NCBI GenBank assembly: GCA_958419945.1
Contig: CATZIC010000051.1
Span: 1 to 13,637 of the forward strand
Origin: an uncultured Clostridia bacterium
GTDB lineage: Bacteria; Bacillota; Clostridia; Christensenellales; Borkfalkiaceae
Reading direction: 5' to 3'
Length of the DNA stretch: 13,637 nucleotides
In this document: positions 6,741-13,637 of the stretch, piece after piece
Numbering within the stretch: position 1 is the first letter of the stretch
Layout: every line of letters starts with the position of its first letter
Notes under the pieces: generated by a model
Seen by the model: the letters and a program-made list of their open reading frames with translations, nothing else
Databases searched by the model: none
Told to the model about the DNA's origin: nothing
Position numbers and translations under genes: made by a program

Positions 6741-8258
6741 ATGAAACAATACATAAAAAACACATTTGGCATCCTTACAATTGCACTCGCAGCCTCCGCT
6801 GCTACTGCGGGCGAAATCGAGCAGTTTATTTCGGAAACGATGGCGGAAAGGCGGGCGCAAAACGCGCAGGAAGCGGTAAAGACCGAAGTTCAGCAGATTG
6901 TCTTGCCCGAAAGTAAGCTATCGGCAAAAACCAAGTCGTTAAAGTCCCGCAGTTATAGGTATGACAAAGCGGGCAGGCTTGTTTCCGTCGTGTGCGAAGC
7001 CTGTCCAGAACTGAACGAGAACTATATTTACGACAAACAGGGTAATATTCTTGAAAAACGTGTCGGGAACAAAGCATTTACCTATAAATACGACACAGCG
7101 AACCAATTGGCTTCGATGGAGTCGCCAGAAGGACTACGTGAGTATGTCTACGATATGGCGGGACGCCTGATTGAGGAAAAACTTAACGGCAAAACCGACG
7201 TAAAGTATACCTACGGTTACTTGGACAAGGTTACGGAAGTAAACCGCAGGGGAAATATCACAAAGTTTGTATACGACGGTGTTGGAATGTTGGCGTCTAA
7301 GATATCGTCAGACGGGAAAGTCGAAAACTGGATGTGGGACGGGTTGGCTTTGATACGTCGCGGAAAGGACATTCACGTCAACGAACCGCATATTTCAGGC
7401 GGTGTCCCGATTGTCTCCAAGACGCCAAACGGAACTCAATTTCACGAAAGCGACTTTCTGGGAACGACGCTCTGGTCTATCGATACTAAAGGCAATGTTG
7501 TATCGTTCCAAAACGACACGATTTTCGGCGACGGGACGATAAAGGCAAACCGTTGCGCAAGATTTACTGGTAAGCCCTACGACGAAGACTTGCAGGCGTT
7601 TCTATTCCCATTCAGAAATTATGATGAAAAAACCGCCCGTTGGCGGTCCTCAGATCCTATCGGATTCCCAGACGGGATTAACCAACATTTTTATGCAGCA
7701 GTTCCGACAACATCATTTGATATTTTGGGGTTGAAAATTGAATACGAGGGTGGCAGAGAAGAATATATTCGTGATTTGCTGAATAAGTTGGTAGATAACG
7801 ACATCTTAGGGTATGGGAGTTTAACGGCGAAGGAATTTATAGACAAATTGGAAAACTCAAAACATGTTCACAAAATTATTCTTGGCAATGAAAACAAAAC
7901 TTCACCAACGGACCCCCAAAACATTTCAAATCCGGAAAAAGGAAGCGGTTCTACAATTACGATTAATCCTGGAGATGAGTGGACAAATCCAAACGGAGGA
8001 GGTTGGCAGCGACCGGTTGAGCTAGCGCTAATGCACGAATTGATTCATTCAACACAATTTAACGAAGGAAGATTTGACAATACAAGAGAAGGAGGTATCG
8101 AACGATCCGAAATAGAAGCATGTCGAGAAACAAACAGAGTATTACTGGAAGGAAAAGCAAACGGTTTTGTGGGAGTACAGGATATATCTGTTAGGACTTC
8201 GTCATCTGGAGTTCGCCTACCAGATAGTGCAATAAATCCAACACCTAGGACAAAATGA
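6741..8258 (+). CDS. Short Sec-exported Rhs protein with M91/NleD-like metallopeptidase tip
   Basis: A 505-aa protein with a strong Shine-Dalgarno site and a signal peptide (about residues 1-23, cleavage ATA|GEI). A Glu/Arg/Gln-rich linker runs to about 70. YD repeats include SYRYDKAGRL, NYIYDKQGNI, TYKYDTANQL, EYVYDMAGRL and KFVYDGVGML (71-184). The Rhs end region follows: WMWDGLALIRRG, HESDFLGTTLWS, FTGKPYDEDL, RWRSSDPIGFPDG, then DILGL (327-331). In Rhs and TcC proteins this DPxG...D.xGL pair performs aspartyl self-cleavage; both Asp are kept here, while the second Pro is Ile. The 174-aa tip has HELIH at 432-436 and SEIEACRETNRVLLEGKA at 456-473, matching the zinc peptidase M91 pattern. 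Typical full Rhs proteins are much longer with one continuous shell; the missing repeats appear to be in the divergent gene on the minus strand. The stop overlaps the next start (ATGA). Confidence 0.85.
   Translation: MKQYIKNTFGILTIALAASAATAGEIEQFISETMAERRAQNAQEAVKTEVQQIVLPESKLSAKTKSLKSRSYRYDKAGRLVSVVCEACPELNENYIYDKQGNILEKRVGNKAFTYKYDTANQLASMESPEGLREYVYDMAGRLIEEKLNGKTDVKYTYGYLDKVTEVNRRGNITKFVYDGVGMLASKISSDGKVENWMWDGLALIRRGKDIHVNEPHISGGVPIVSKTPNGTQFHESDFLGTTLWSIDTKGNVVSFQNDTIFGDGTIKANRCARFTGKPYDEDLQAFLFPFRNYDEKTARWRSSDPIGFPDGINQHFYAAVPTTSFDILGLKIEYEGGREEYIRDLLNKLVDNDILGYGSLTAKEFIDKLENSKHVHKIILGNENKTSPTDPQNISNPEKGSGSTITINPGDEWTNPNGGGWQRPVELALMHELIHSTQFNEGRFDNTREGGIERSEIEACRETNRVLLEGKANGFVGVQDISVRTSSSGVRLPDSAINPTPRTK
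7315..7733 (+). repeat. Rhs core repeat, copy 4 (in the intact short Rhs gene)
   Basis: The same end region from KVENWMWDG to DILGL, in frame with a signal peptide and YD repeats. It is more diverged at DNA level (for example NVVSFQNDTIFGDGTIKANRC against NLVKDYQDTTIFGEGSIQKDRS), apart from conserved patches. Confidence 0.85.
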
Positions 8259-8959
8259 AAAAATTATTTTTAATATATATACTTACTTCGATTATCGCCA
8301 ATTATGCCCTTGCAAAATTAGGCATAGATATTCCTGAAAAAATATATACTTCGGTAGAGAATGTACCTATTTTGAAGGGAACAAAACATGTTAACAATGA
8401 AGTCGTGGAAAGAGATAAACAAGTAATAATCCATTTTCTTGATTATTTATATTCCAACAATGCATACATAAAACGCAAGATTTCAAGTATGGTTAACTCG
8501 GTAATAGATACGAATGAAAATATGATTTATAGTTTTCTTATGATATATCCGGAATCGGCTGGATATGATTATTACATTCTCACAGACAAAAAGCTAATAA
8601 ACGCTGCCGTTTGCCCGTTTTTGGACGGGGAGGATGACAATTATTTTGTTGTTTTCAATTACAGGACGCACACAAAAAGAGAATTCAAGCTACTAACTTC
8701 CAAGCTTGAAGATTTGAGAACTTATAAAGGCTGGATTTCTCCGAGAGGCGCAACTGCTATACAATTTCTTTTCTTCTCCGTATACCAAAACAATATTCCC
8801 GTTAATACATTTGTACTATATGGAGATTTCGATAACGGCGCACCCAACATTGAAAAAGTATATCAAACATGCTATGATTTTACATCCATATTACAGCAAT
8901 CCAGAGTGAAAGATTACTTCAAGTATAAGCTTGATAAATCCAAAGCGGTCTCCAACTAA
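8255..8959 (+). CDS. Secreted protein, likely immunity protein to the HELIH metallopeptidase tip
   Basis: A 234-aa protein with a classic signal peptide (MKKLFLIYILTS..., cleavage ALA|KLG after residue 20), so probably periplasmic. The mature part mixes helices and strands (VIIHFLDYLYSNNAYIKRKI, DYYILTDKKLINAAVCPFLD, YFVVFNYRTHTKREFKLL, NTFVLYGDFDNGAPNIEKVY). No family is recognised. Its start overlaps the tip gene stop as ATGA, with AGGA a few bases upstream. Its partner tip is related to the HELTH tip at 1553-2011. This protein shows no convincing similarity to that tip's partner beyond loose patterns, so the two pairs may be specific. The next gene starts only 18 bp downstream, leaving little room for a separate promoter. 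Confidence 0.65.
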   Translation: MKKLFLIYILTSIIANYALAKLGIDIPEKIYTSVENVPILKGTKHVNNEVVERDKQVIIHFLDYLYSNNAYIKRKISSMVNSVIDTNENMIYSFLMIYPESAGYDYYILTDKKLINAAVCPFLDGEDDNYFVVFNYRTHTKREFKLLTSKLEDLRTYKGWISPRGATAIQFLFFSVYQNNIPVNTFVLYGDFDNGAPNIEKVYQTCYDFTSILQQSRVKDYFKYKLDKSKAVSN

Positions 8960-8977
8960 GTCAGAATCGAATATATC

Positions 8978-10780
8978 ATGTCTTCTTGTTTGTACAAAAC
9001 GGGAATACTTTTGGTAGTGTTAACGGCTGCGGTTTGTTATGGCGCACCTCTTCGCAAATGGACGAACACCGAAGGCAAGTCGTTTTCGGGGACGATAGTC
9101 GATTGCGACGGTGAAACCGCGAAGTACAAGGTTTTCGGACGCAACAAGCTTGTTGAAATTCCGCTTTCGCAATTGTGCTCCGCAGACAGGCGCATTGCGG
9201 TGATTGAAGCATACAAGCCGAAGTACGAAGCCGCCCTCAGACATCTGAAAAGTGAGGCCGCCAAAACGTCGAAAGACGTTTTTCTAAACAGGGAGCACAT
9301 TCCGTATTTGAACGACATCGGAATGTATCTAAAGGAAATCGTAAAGCCCGTTGCGGAGAAGTTCAAGCCCGAGGGGGAATTCGACGAGTCGGACGACTAT
9401 TGGGTTCGCGTCCATTCGGGAATGGTCTATTTTGCGACGACTTGGCTGGAGGAACTTTCAAACCAAGGTGAAATGCTAAAAACTGGCGAAGCGCGTCCGC
9501 CGAAACTGAAAGACACTCTTCGTCACATAAGCGATTTCTACGAATTTTTCGCCGAAACACACGCGGGGAAGAACTATTTCAAAAGTAGGCTCGGGCGACA
9601 ATTCCCCGTAAAGTTCAAACCCAAGAACTATATTCATGACAACCAACCCTACCACTACTGGGTTTATCTTCCGCAAAAATACGATAAAGAGCCGCTGCCG
9701 CTCGTATTCTTTTTGTGCGGCATAGGCGAATTCGGGACAAGTCTCGACGCCGTCCTTACAAACGACCTGCCCAAGCTTCTCGAAACGCGGAAAGACTATC
9801 CGTTTGTCGTGATCTCGCCGCAGGACAACGACAGGGTTTCGCATCCGCCCTATTTCAACGAAATCCTCGCCGACGCGAAACGCCGCTTCAAGATAGACGA
9901 AGACAGAATTATCGGGACTGGGCTGAGTTCGGGCGGCACCGGAATTTGGCGTTGGGCGTTGAACAACCCCGATGTCTTTGCGGGCATAGTTCCCGTGTGC
10001 GCCGTAATGCCGTTGGAGGAAATCAAACAATTAAAGGATATGCCCGTTTGGATATTCAACAACGAATACGACAAGGTTTGGATTTAGGAAATCGCCATCG
10101 CGAATATGAAGGATAATCCGAATTTCAAGTACACCATATTTGCGGGCGCAAAAGGGCACGACGCTTGGAGCAAGGCATATAGCGTGAAAGGCTTGGAAGA
10201 ATGGATGTCGAAGCTCGACAGAAAAAACAATTCGGACAACGCATCAAGCGTTCTTGCACAATACAAAACCGAAAACAAGCTCACGCCCCCGCAGGTTAAG
10301 GTCGAAAAGGGGCAAAACTACCTTATGCTCGCGTTAGACCCCACGGCAAAAAACGGCAAATACGCGACCATTTTAAACGCCCATTCCTCGCGCTACGGTT
10401 CGCTTCACGATTCGTATTTATACGACGCGCTAAGCGCAATCTACCAATTCCAGCATTTCGAGATGAAGCAGCCGGCGACTCCGCGCCCCGTCCGTTTCAT
10501 AAACATAAAAAAGCCCGACGAATACAGCTTTGCGATTCCGATAAAAAACTTCCAGAAAGTCGATATAAAACCACCGTTCGAAGTTAGGGATTTGCCGTCA
10601 TATAAATGTTACAGCGCGTATTTTGTCTCCGAAACCGAAGAACCGTCGGCGGCATTCAACAGGCTGCGGCGTATGGCGACCGAAGCGGGGTATTCGCTGA
10701 CGGGGCAGGACAGGATTGTCTACCTGCAAATGCTTTTCTCAGACCGCAACATTTACGAACTGCAAGTGGGAATCAGGTAA
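8978..10780 (+). pseudogene. SHD1-alpha/beta hydrolase-GyrI-like protein interrupted by an in-frame TAG
   Basis: One continuous frame of 601 codons broken by a single TAG at 10085-10087. It starts with a signal peptide (MSSCLYKTGILLVVLTAAVCYGA). An SHD1-like domain follows at about residues 24-80 (RKWTNTEGKSFSGTIVDCDG, then KLVEIPLSQL), a type frequent in planctomycetes and verrucomicrobia. A helical region comes next, then an alpha/beta hydrolase domain: YHYWVYLPQKYD, nucleophile elbow GLSSGG (Ser317, 9926-9928), Asp365 in NNEYDKV, and the likely His in GHDAW at 10157-10159, which lies after the TAG. The C-terminal part (about 10480-10780) resembles a GyrI-like effector-binding fold (YSFAIPI, LPSYKCYSAYF, YELQVGIR). 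The unbroken protein would be a secreted esterase or polymer-hydrolase type enzyme. As it stands the first 369 residues lack the catalytic His. A restart at ATG 10106 would give only the C-terminal 224 residues. Confidence 0.75.
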
Positions 10781-12129
10781 TGGAGGGGATTTTTTATTTC
10801 GGCGACCAGTTGCGGTGGAATTTGGGATTCGAAACCCCGAATATCGCGGGCGCACTTGTTGCCGTAGCGATTGCGTTTCTTTTGCCTTTTACCTCTAAAA
10901 TTCCCGACACAAAGCGACGCTTACTTGCATTTGCCGTTTTGTTCGCCGTAGAAATTTTGCTATGGGCTGTCTTGGCAAAAACATATTCGCGCGGCGCACT
11001 TGTCGCTGCGGGCATTTGTTTTATATGCTGTAATGCGTTTATGTTTTCCCGATCCGAAAGTAAATGCAGGATTTTGGGAATTGCGTTGGCAAAGGCGGTT
11101 GCGGTATCGGCAATTTTGCTTTATACGGGTTTTGCGAACAGAATATCTCCCGAATATATCAACAACGACGGCTCGACTTCCGGAAGAATTGCGCTCTGGA
11201 CGGGAGGGCTTAAAATGGTTGCACAAGCTCCCGTCTACGGCTGGGGAGTGGATAAGTCGGGTGAAGAATACATAAACTGGTATCAGGATTTTTCCGACGA
11301 ACGCAAATATGCGGGAATGGTGAACAGCTACCTACATGTCGCGGTAGAACGCGGATTGCCCGCTTTGTTTGCCGCGCTTTCGATTCTTGCGTTTTTGTTT
11401 TTTGCCGATTTCCGCTTGTGGCGAAAGAACGGAGATTTGTTTGCGCTTGCGTTGGGGTTGGCGTTGTTGTCGCTATGTGTTTCGAATATTTTCAGCACGC
11501 TGTGGATAGTTTCGTCAATCAGATATACGGGAATAACCGTTGCCGCAGTTTCCGTGATTTACGCGATTTTTAAAGGGCGGAAAATTTTGGCTTTTGCGAA
11601 AATTGCAATACTTTCAATCGCCTCTGCTGCTTCGATTTGTCTGTGCCTGTATCTTGCGGGACTTGCCTTGCAACCGAAGTTTATTTCAAAACATTCGGAC
11701 CACATAACACTTACACCCGACAGACCGACCGACAAGCGTATCGCCGTAATAGCCGATAAAGACACATTCGGCGAATACTTCGGCAAAACGCTTCGTAATA
11801 CCTATGTAAAGGCAAAACCCGAAACCGTTTTGGACATATACTACGAAATTCCCGAAAATGCGGAAGTATACGACAAATTCATCGTTACGGGAAAATTCGC
11901 CCAAACTTTCCTGCCGCCGACATCGGCGAAAATAGTCTACATAAATCCAATCGGCAATCCGCCACCTCCAAGCGGCCTAACCAACGCAACAATCTACCTC
12001 CCCCGCTTCGACATCTACAACCAAAACGCCAAATGGATAAACGCCGCAAAAAAGGCTAATGTCAATTGCATTTTTACGGAATCACCTTCTGCACAAATCT
12101 CAAACACTCTACTTCAATCGGTGTTCTAA
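10780..12129 (+). CDS. O-antigen ligase-like (Wzy_C/WaaL-type) membrane protein, short N-terminus, soluble C-terminal extension
   Basis: A 449-aa protein starting at ATG 10780 in a TAATG overlap with the preceding frame, so translation is probably coupled. It has about eight membrane segments (about 22-37, 48-66, 73-88, 98-117, 194-210, 220-242, 249-264, 270-297). Family motifs are TYSRGAL at 68-74, SGRIALWTGGLKMV with PVYGWGV at 134-157, and VNSYLHVAVERGLPAL at 181-196. This is the pattern of O-antigen ligases and polymerases, which move or polymerise lipid-linked glycans on the periplasmic side. The usual family has several more helices before the motif that opens here (NLGFETPNIAGAL), so the N-terminal half may be lost. 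The last 130 residues (KRIAVIADKDTFG...) form an unrecognised soluble domain. A more upstream start in the same frame (10606) would only read antisense-like low-complexity sequence across the previous gene. Confidence 0.7.
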   Translation: MEGIFYFGDQLRWNLGFETPNIAGALVAVAIAFLLPFTSKIPDTKRRLLAFAVLFAVEILLWAVLAKTYSRGALVAAGICFICCNAFMFSRSESKCRILGIALAKAVAVSAILLYTGFANRISPEYINNDGSTSGRIALWTGGLKMVAQAPVYGWGVDKSGEEYINWYQDFSDERKYAGMVNSYLHVAVERGLPALFAALSILAFLFFADFRLWRKNGDLFALALGLALLSLCVSNIFSTLWIVSSIRYTGITVAAVSVIYAIFKGRKILAFAKIAILSIASAASICLCLYLAGLALQPKFISKHSDHITLTPDRPTDKRIAVIADKDTFGEYFGKTLRNTYVKAKPETVLDIYYEIPENAEVYDKFIVTGKFAQTFLPPTSAKIVYINPIGNPPPPSGLTNATIYLPRFDIYNQNAKWINAAKKANVNCIFTESPSAQISNTLLQSVF

Positions 12130-12144
12130 TAGGAGGGAATACCC

Positions 12145-13614
12145 CTATTTCTCCGATAACTCTGCTTCCTTTGTAAATCCGTTTTGTAAAATTTTCAAGA
12201 ACGTAGAATTTCGAATTGCTGCATCTTTCCACAATGTGTCGTAAGACATTAAATATGTGCACATCATATGCTTTTTATCGTCGTCTGCGTAAATTGTCAG
12301 TTCTTTATAATACACATTCCCTTGTGAAAACACTTCGTGCCACTCTAGCTCTTTCAATTCCCGAATAAACTCTGGTTCAAATGGGATAATTCCATATGCC
12401 CATATTCTATCTATTTTATCGGGTGAATATTTTAACAATCTTCTTCCTCTATCTCTCAACTGCGCTTCCACTTTTCGTTTTTCGTCAAAGTTTACAGAGG
12501 CTTTCTTTAATTCAACGATAACTACATCGGCCTTCTCCGGAGAAGTCTTATCCGATATATCAGAGGAAAAAACAACCGCAATATCCGGACGTTTATTGGG
12601 ATTAGTTAATTCATCATCATCAATTTTTAAAACATCCAGTAAATCCGACATTTCCTGATCGCTCAGGACATGGGAGTACGTCATAAATTTATCATCAAGA
12701 AGCCAGACATTATTGAAAAATAAGTCCTCATGAAAATTCGATGAACTACAAATCTTTTTTCTGGGAATAATTACATCATGAAAACTACCCTCAGGCTCAT
12801 TTTCATTCATCTGTTTAAGTTTTGCGATGATTTTTGTTCTATACAAAATATATTCTGCCAGTTTCCTTGCGGACGTATTTAAAGATTCTTCAACCTTTTC
12901 ATCTGGAATACTATCGGCATTCAAAAGTGTTTTTTCTTTTTTGAACATTTCATTTTGTGCCGCTTCAACAGATTCTTCTTCATTTATAAGCCCGATATAT
13001 TCTTTATCGAACATCCCTGCCAAGTGAGGATATTTATCGGACATTTGCTTTATGGTCTTTTCATTTAATTGCTTAACTTGCGGAATTTTCTCATTCAAAA
13101 TTTCAGAGGCAATCTTCGTGAAAACTTTTCTTATTATGTTTATTTCACTTTGATCTAATTTCAGGTGTTCTCTTTCGTCGTCGGTTTTCCCGTTAAAGAA
13201 AGGAGATGAAAGAATCATGAAAACTTCATACCCTGTTGGAATCCCTCCTTCTTTGAATAGTTTTTGTGGTAATATTCTGTTGTCAATAGAGACAGCCGTA
13301 ATAAGAGAGCCTGCTCCGCCTACTTTTTTTATGGAGTACGATATATTTATCTTATTTTCAAAAAGATCTAATCCCTCGCAAATCACTTCTTTATCCGTGA
13401 ACTCGGGCAATGTTTCTGCTGTAATTTCCTCAGAATGGCTATGAAAATCCTTCGTTTCTCTTTCAGGAGGTATTATAAGCGAAAAAGTAATTTTAAAATC
13501 TTGGTTCGCCTTCTTTAACGCATACAAATTCGGCATAAACCTCGTTAAAATATAATTTTTGAGATACCCAGGGCTCAAGAAGTTATACTGCTCCCCTTTA
13601 AGAAAAGAGTACAA
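12145..13614 (-). CDS. GHKL/Hsp90-type transducer plus PD-(D/E)xK nuclease-like protein, apparently lacking the ATPase domain
   Basis: A 489-residue frame from TTG 13614; an in-frame TAA lies at 13627-13629, just inside the window end. The first part resembles the transducer region found after the ATP-binding domain in GHKL ATPases: FMPNLYALKKANQDFKITF, GSLITAVSIDNRILPQ, and KTDDEREHLKL. A helical middle follows (about 170-290). The C-terminal domain has NVWLLDDKF, then RPDIAVVF (Asp344) and VIVELKK (Glu368-x-Lys370), with a Gln/Tyr helix EAQLRDRGRRLLKY. This is the core of a PD-(D/E)xK nuclease fold, as in Shedu/DUF4263-like proteins. From memory, proteins with a GHKL ATPase before such a domain occur among putative defence genes. 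No ATPase motifs are in this frame, so the gene is either broken upstream or a headless form. It converges on the ligase-like gene, 15 bp between stops. Confidence 0.55.
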   Translation of the reverse strand: MYSFLKGEQYNFLSPGYLKNYILTRFMPNLYALKKANQDFKITFSLIIPPERETKDFHSHSEEITAETLPEFTDKEVICEGLDLFENKINISYSIKKVGGAGSLITAVSIDNRILPQKLFKEGGIPTGYEVFMILSSPFFNGKTDDEREHLKLDQSEINIIRKVFTKIASEILNEKIPQVKQLNEKTIKQMSDKYPHLAGMFDKEYIGLINEEESVEAAQNEMFKKEKTLLNADSIPDEKVEESLNTSARKLAEYILYRTKIIAKLKQMNENEPEGSFHDVIIPRKKICSSSNFHEDLFFNNVWLLDDKFMTYSHVLSDQEMSDLLDVLKIDDDELTNPNKRPDIAVVFSSDISDKTSPEKADVVIVELKKASVNFDEKRKVEAQLRDRGRRLLKYSPDKIDRIWAYGIIPFEPEFIRELKELEWHEVFSQGNVYYKELTIYADDDKKHMMCTYLMSYDTLWKDAAIRNSTFLKILQNGFTKEAELSEK

Positions 13615-13637
13615 CTTTGAGAGTATTTATAGTAGAA

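Noticed and set aside
9..7733. CRISPR or satellite repeat as explanation of the repeated segments
   Set aside because: The repeats are hundreds of bases long, coding, few, and at irregular distances; they are Rhs core copies.
9476..10030. Minus-strand 184-codon frame within the hydrolase gene
   Set aside because: Shadow of the SHD1/hydrolase frame, whose motifs (GLSSGG, SHD1) are real.
10085..10087. TAG as a recoded sense codon (alternative genetic code or pyrrolysine)
   Set aside because: Two other genes here end at TAG at the expected end of their proteins, so general TAG recoding is unlikely; a local mutation is simpler.
10606..10779. Upstream extension of the ligase-like gene from 10606
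   Set aside because: It overlaps the end of the hydrolase frame (YELQVGIR) and reads unstructured sequence. ATG 10780 in the TAATG overlap is the better start.

Overview
The window (about 13.6 kb) is dominated by an Rhs/YD-repeat toxin locus. It holds four exchangeable Rhs C-terminal tips, each followed by a small overlapping gene for an exported protein that is the likely immunity factor. An SHD1/alpha-beta-hydrolase gene, an O-antigen-ligase-like gene and a GHKL-transducer/nuclease-like gene follow. No rRNA, tRNA, transposase or CRISPR array was seen. The SHD1 domain, lipobox lipoproteins, O-antigen-ligase-like protein and Sec-exported Rhs proteins point to a Gram-negative bacterium, most likely of the Planctomycetota-Verrucomicrobiota-Lentisphaerota group. 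That placement is a low-confidence inference.

Positions 1-4130 (+ strand) hold a tandem array. Cassette 1 is a lipase-like tip whose Rhs part runs off the window, followed by a lipoprotein. Cassette 2 is an orphan Rhs fragment with an M91/NleD-like HELTH metallopeptidase tip, followed by a secreted protein. Cassette 3 is an orphan fragment with an unrecognised beta-rich tip, followed by a lipoprotein. A strong hairpin terminator closes the array. The Rhs parts of the three cassettes are near-identical in DNA and GC-rich. The tips and partner genes are AT-rich and unrelated to one another, except that tips 2 and 4 are distant relatives.

Positions 4131-8959 hold two divergent genes sharing a promoter region of about 110 bp. 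On the minus strand is a Sec-exported YD-repeat shell protein of about 820 aa with no DPxG/DxxGL tip-processing region. On the plus strand is a Sec-exported 505-aa protein with a few YD repeats, the processing region and a second M91-like tip (HELIH), followed by its exported partner. Together they look like one Rhs protein cut in two, comparable to the TcB/TcC pair of Tc toxins.

Positions 8978-12129 (+ strand) hold an SHD1-alpha/beta-hydrolase-GyrI-like gene broken by an in-frame TAG between the catalytic Asp and His. It is joined by a TAATG overlap to a short O-antigen-ligase-like gene. Convergent to this, on the minus strand (12145-13614), is a protein resembling the transducer part of GHKL/Hsp90-like ATPases followed by a PD-(D/E)xK nuclease-like domain. 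Its N-terminal side stops at an in-frame TAA just inside the window.

Working model (inference): a Sec-exported Rhs system delivers envelope-acting tips. Exported immunity proteins protect the periplasm of the producer and its kin. The orphan cassettes are a silent store of alternative tips that can recombine into an intact Rhs gene through the near-identical core segments.
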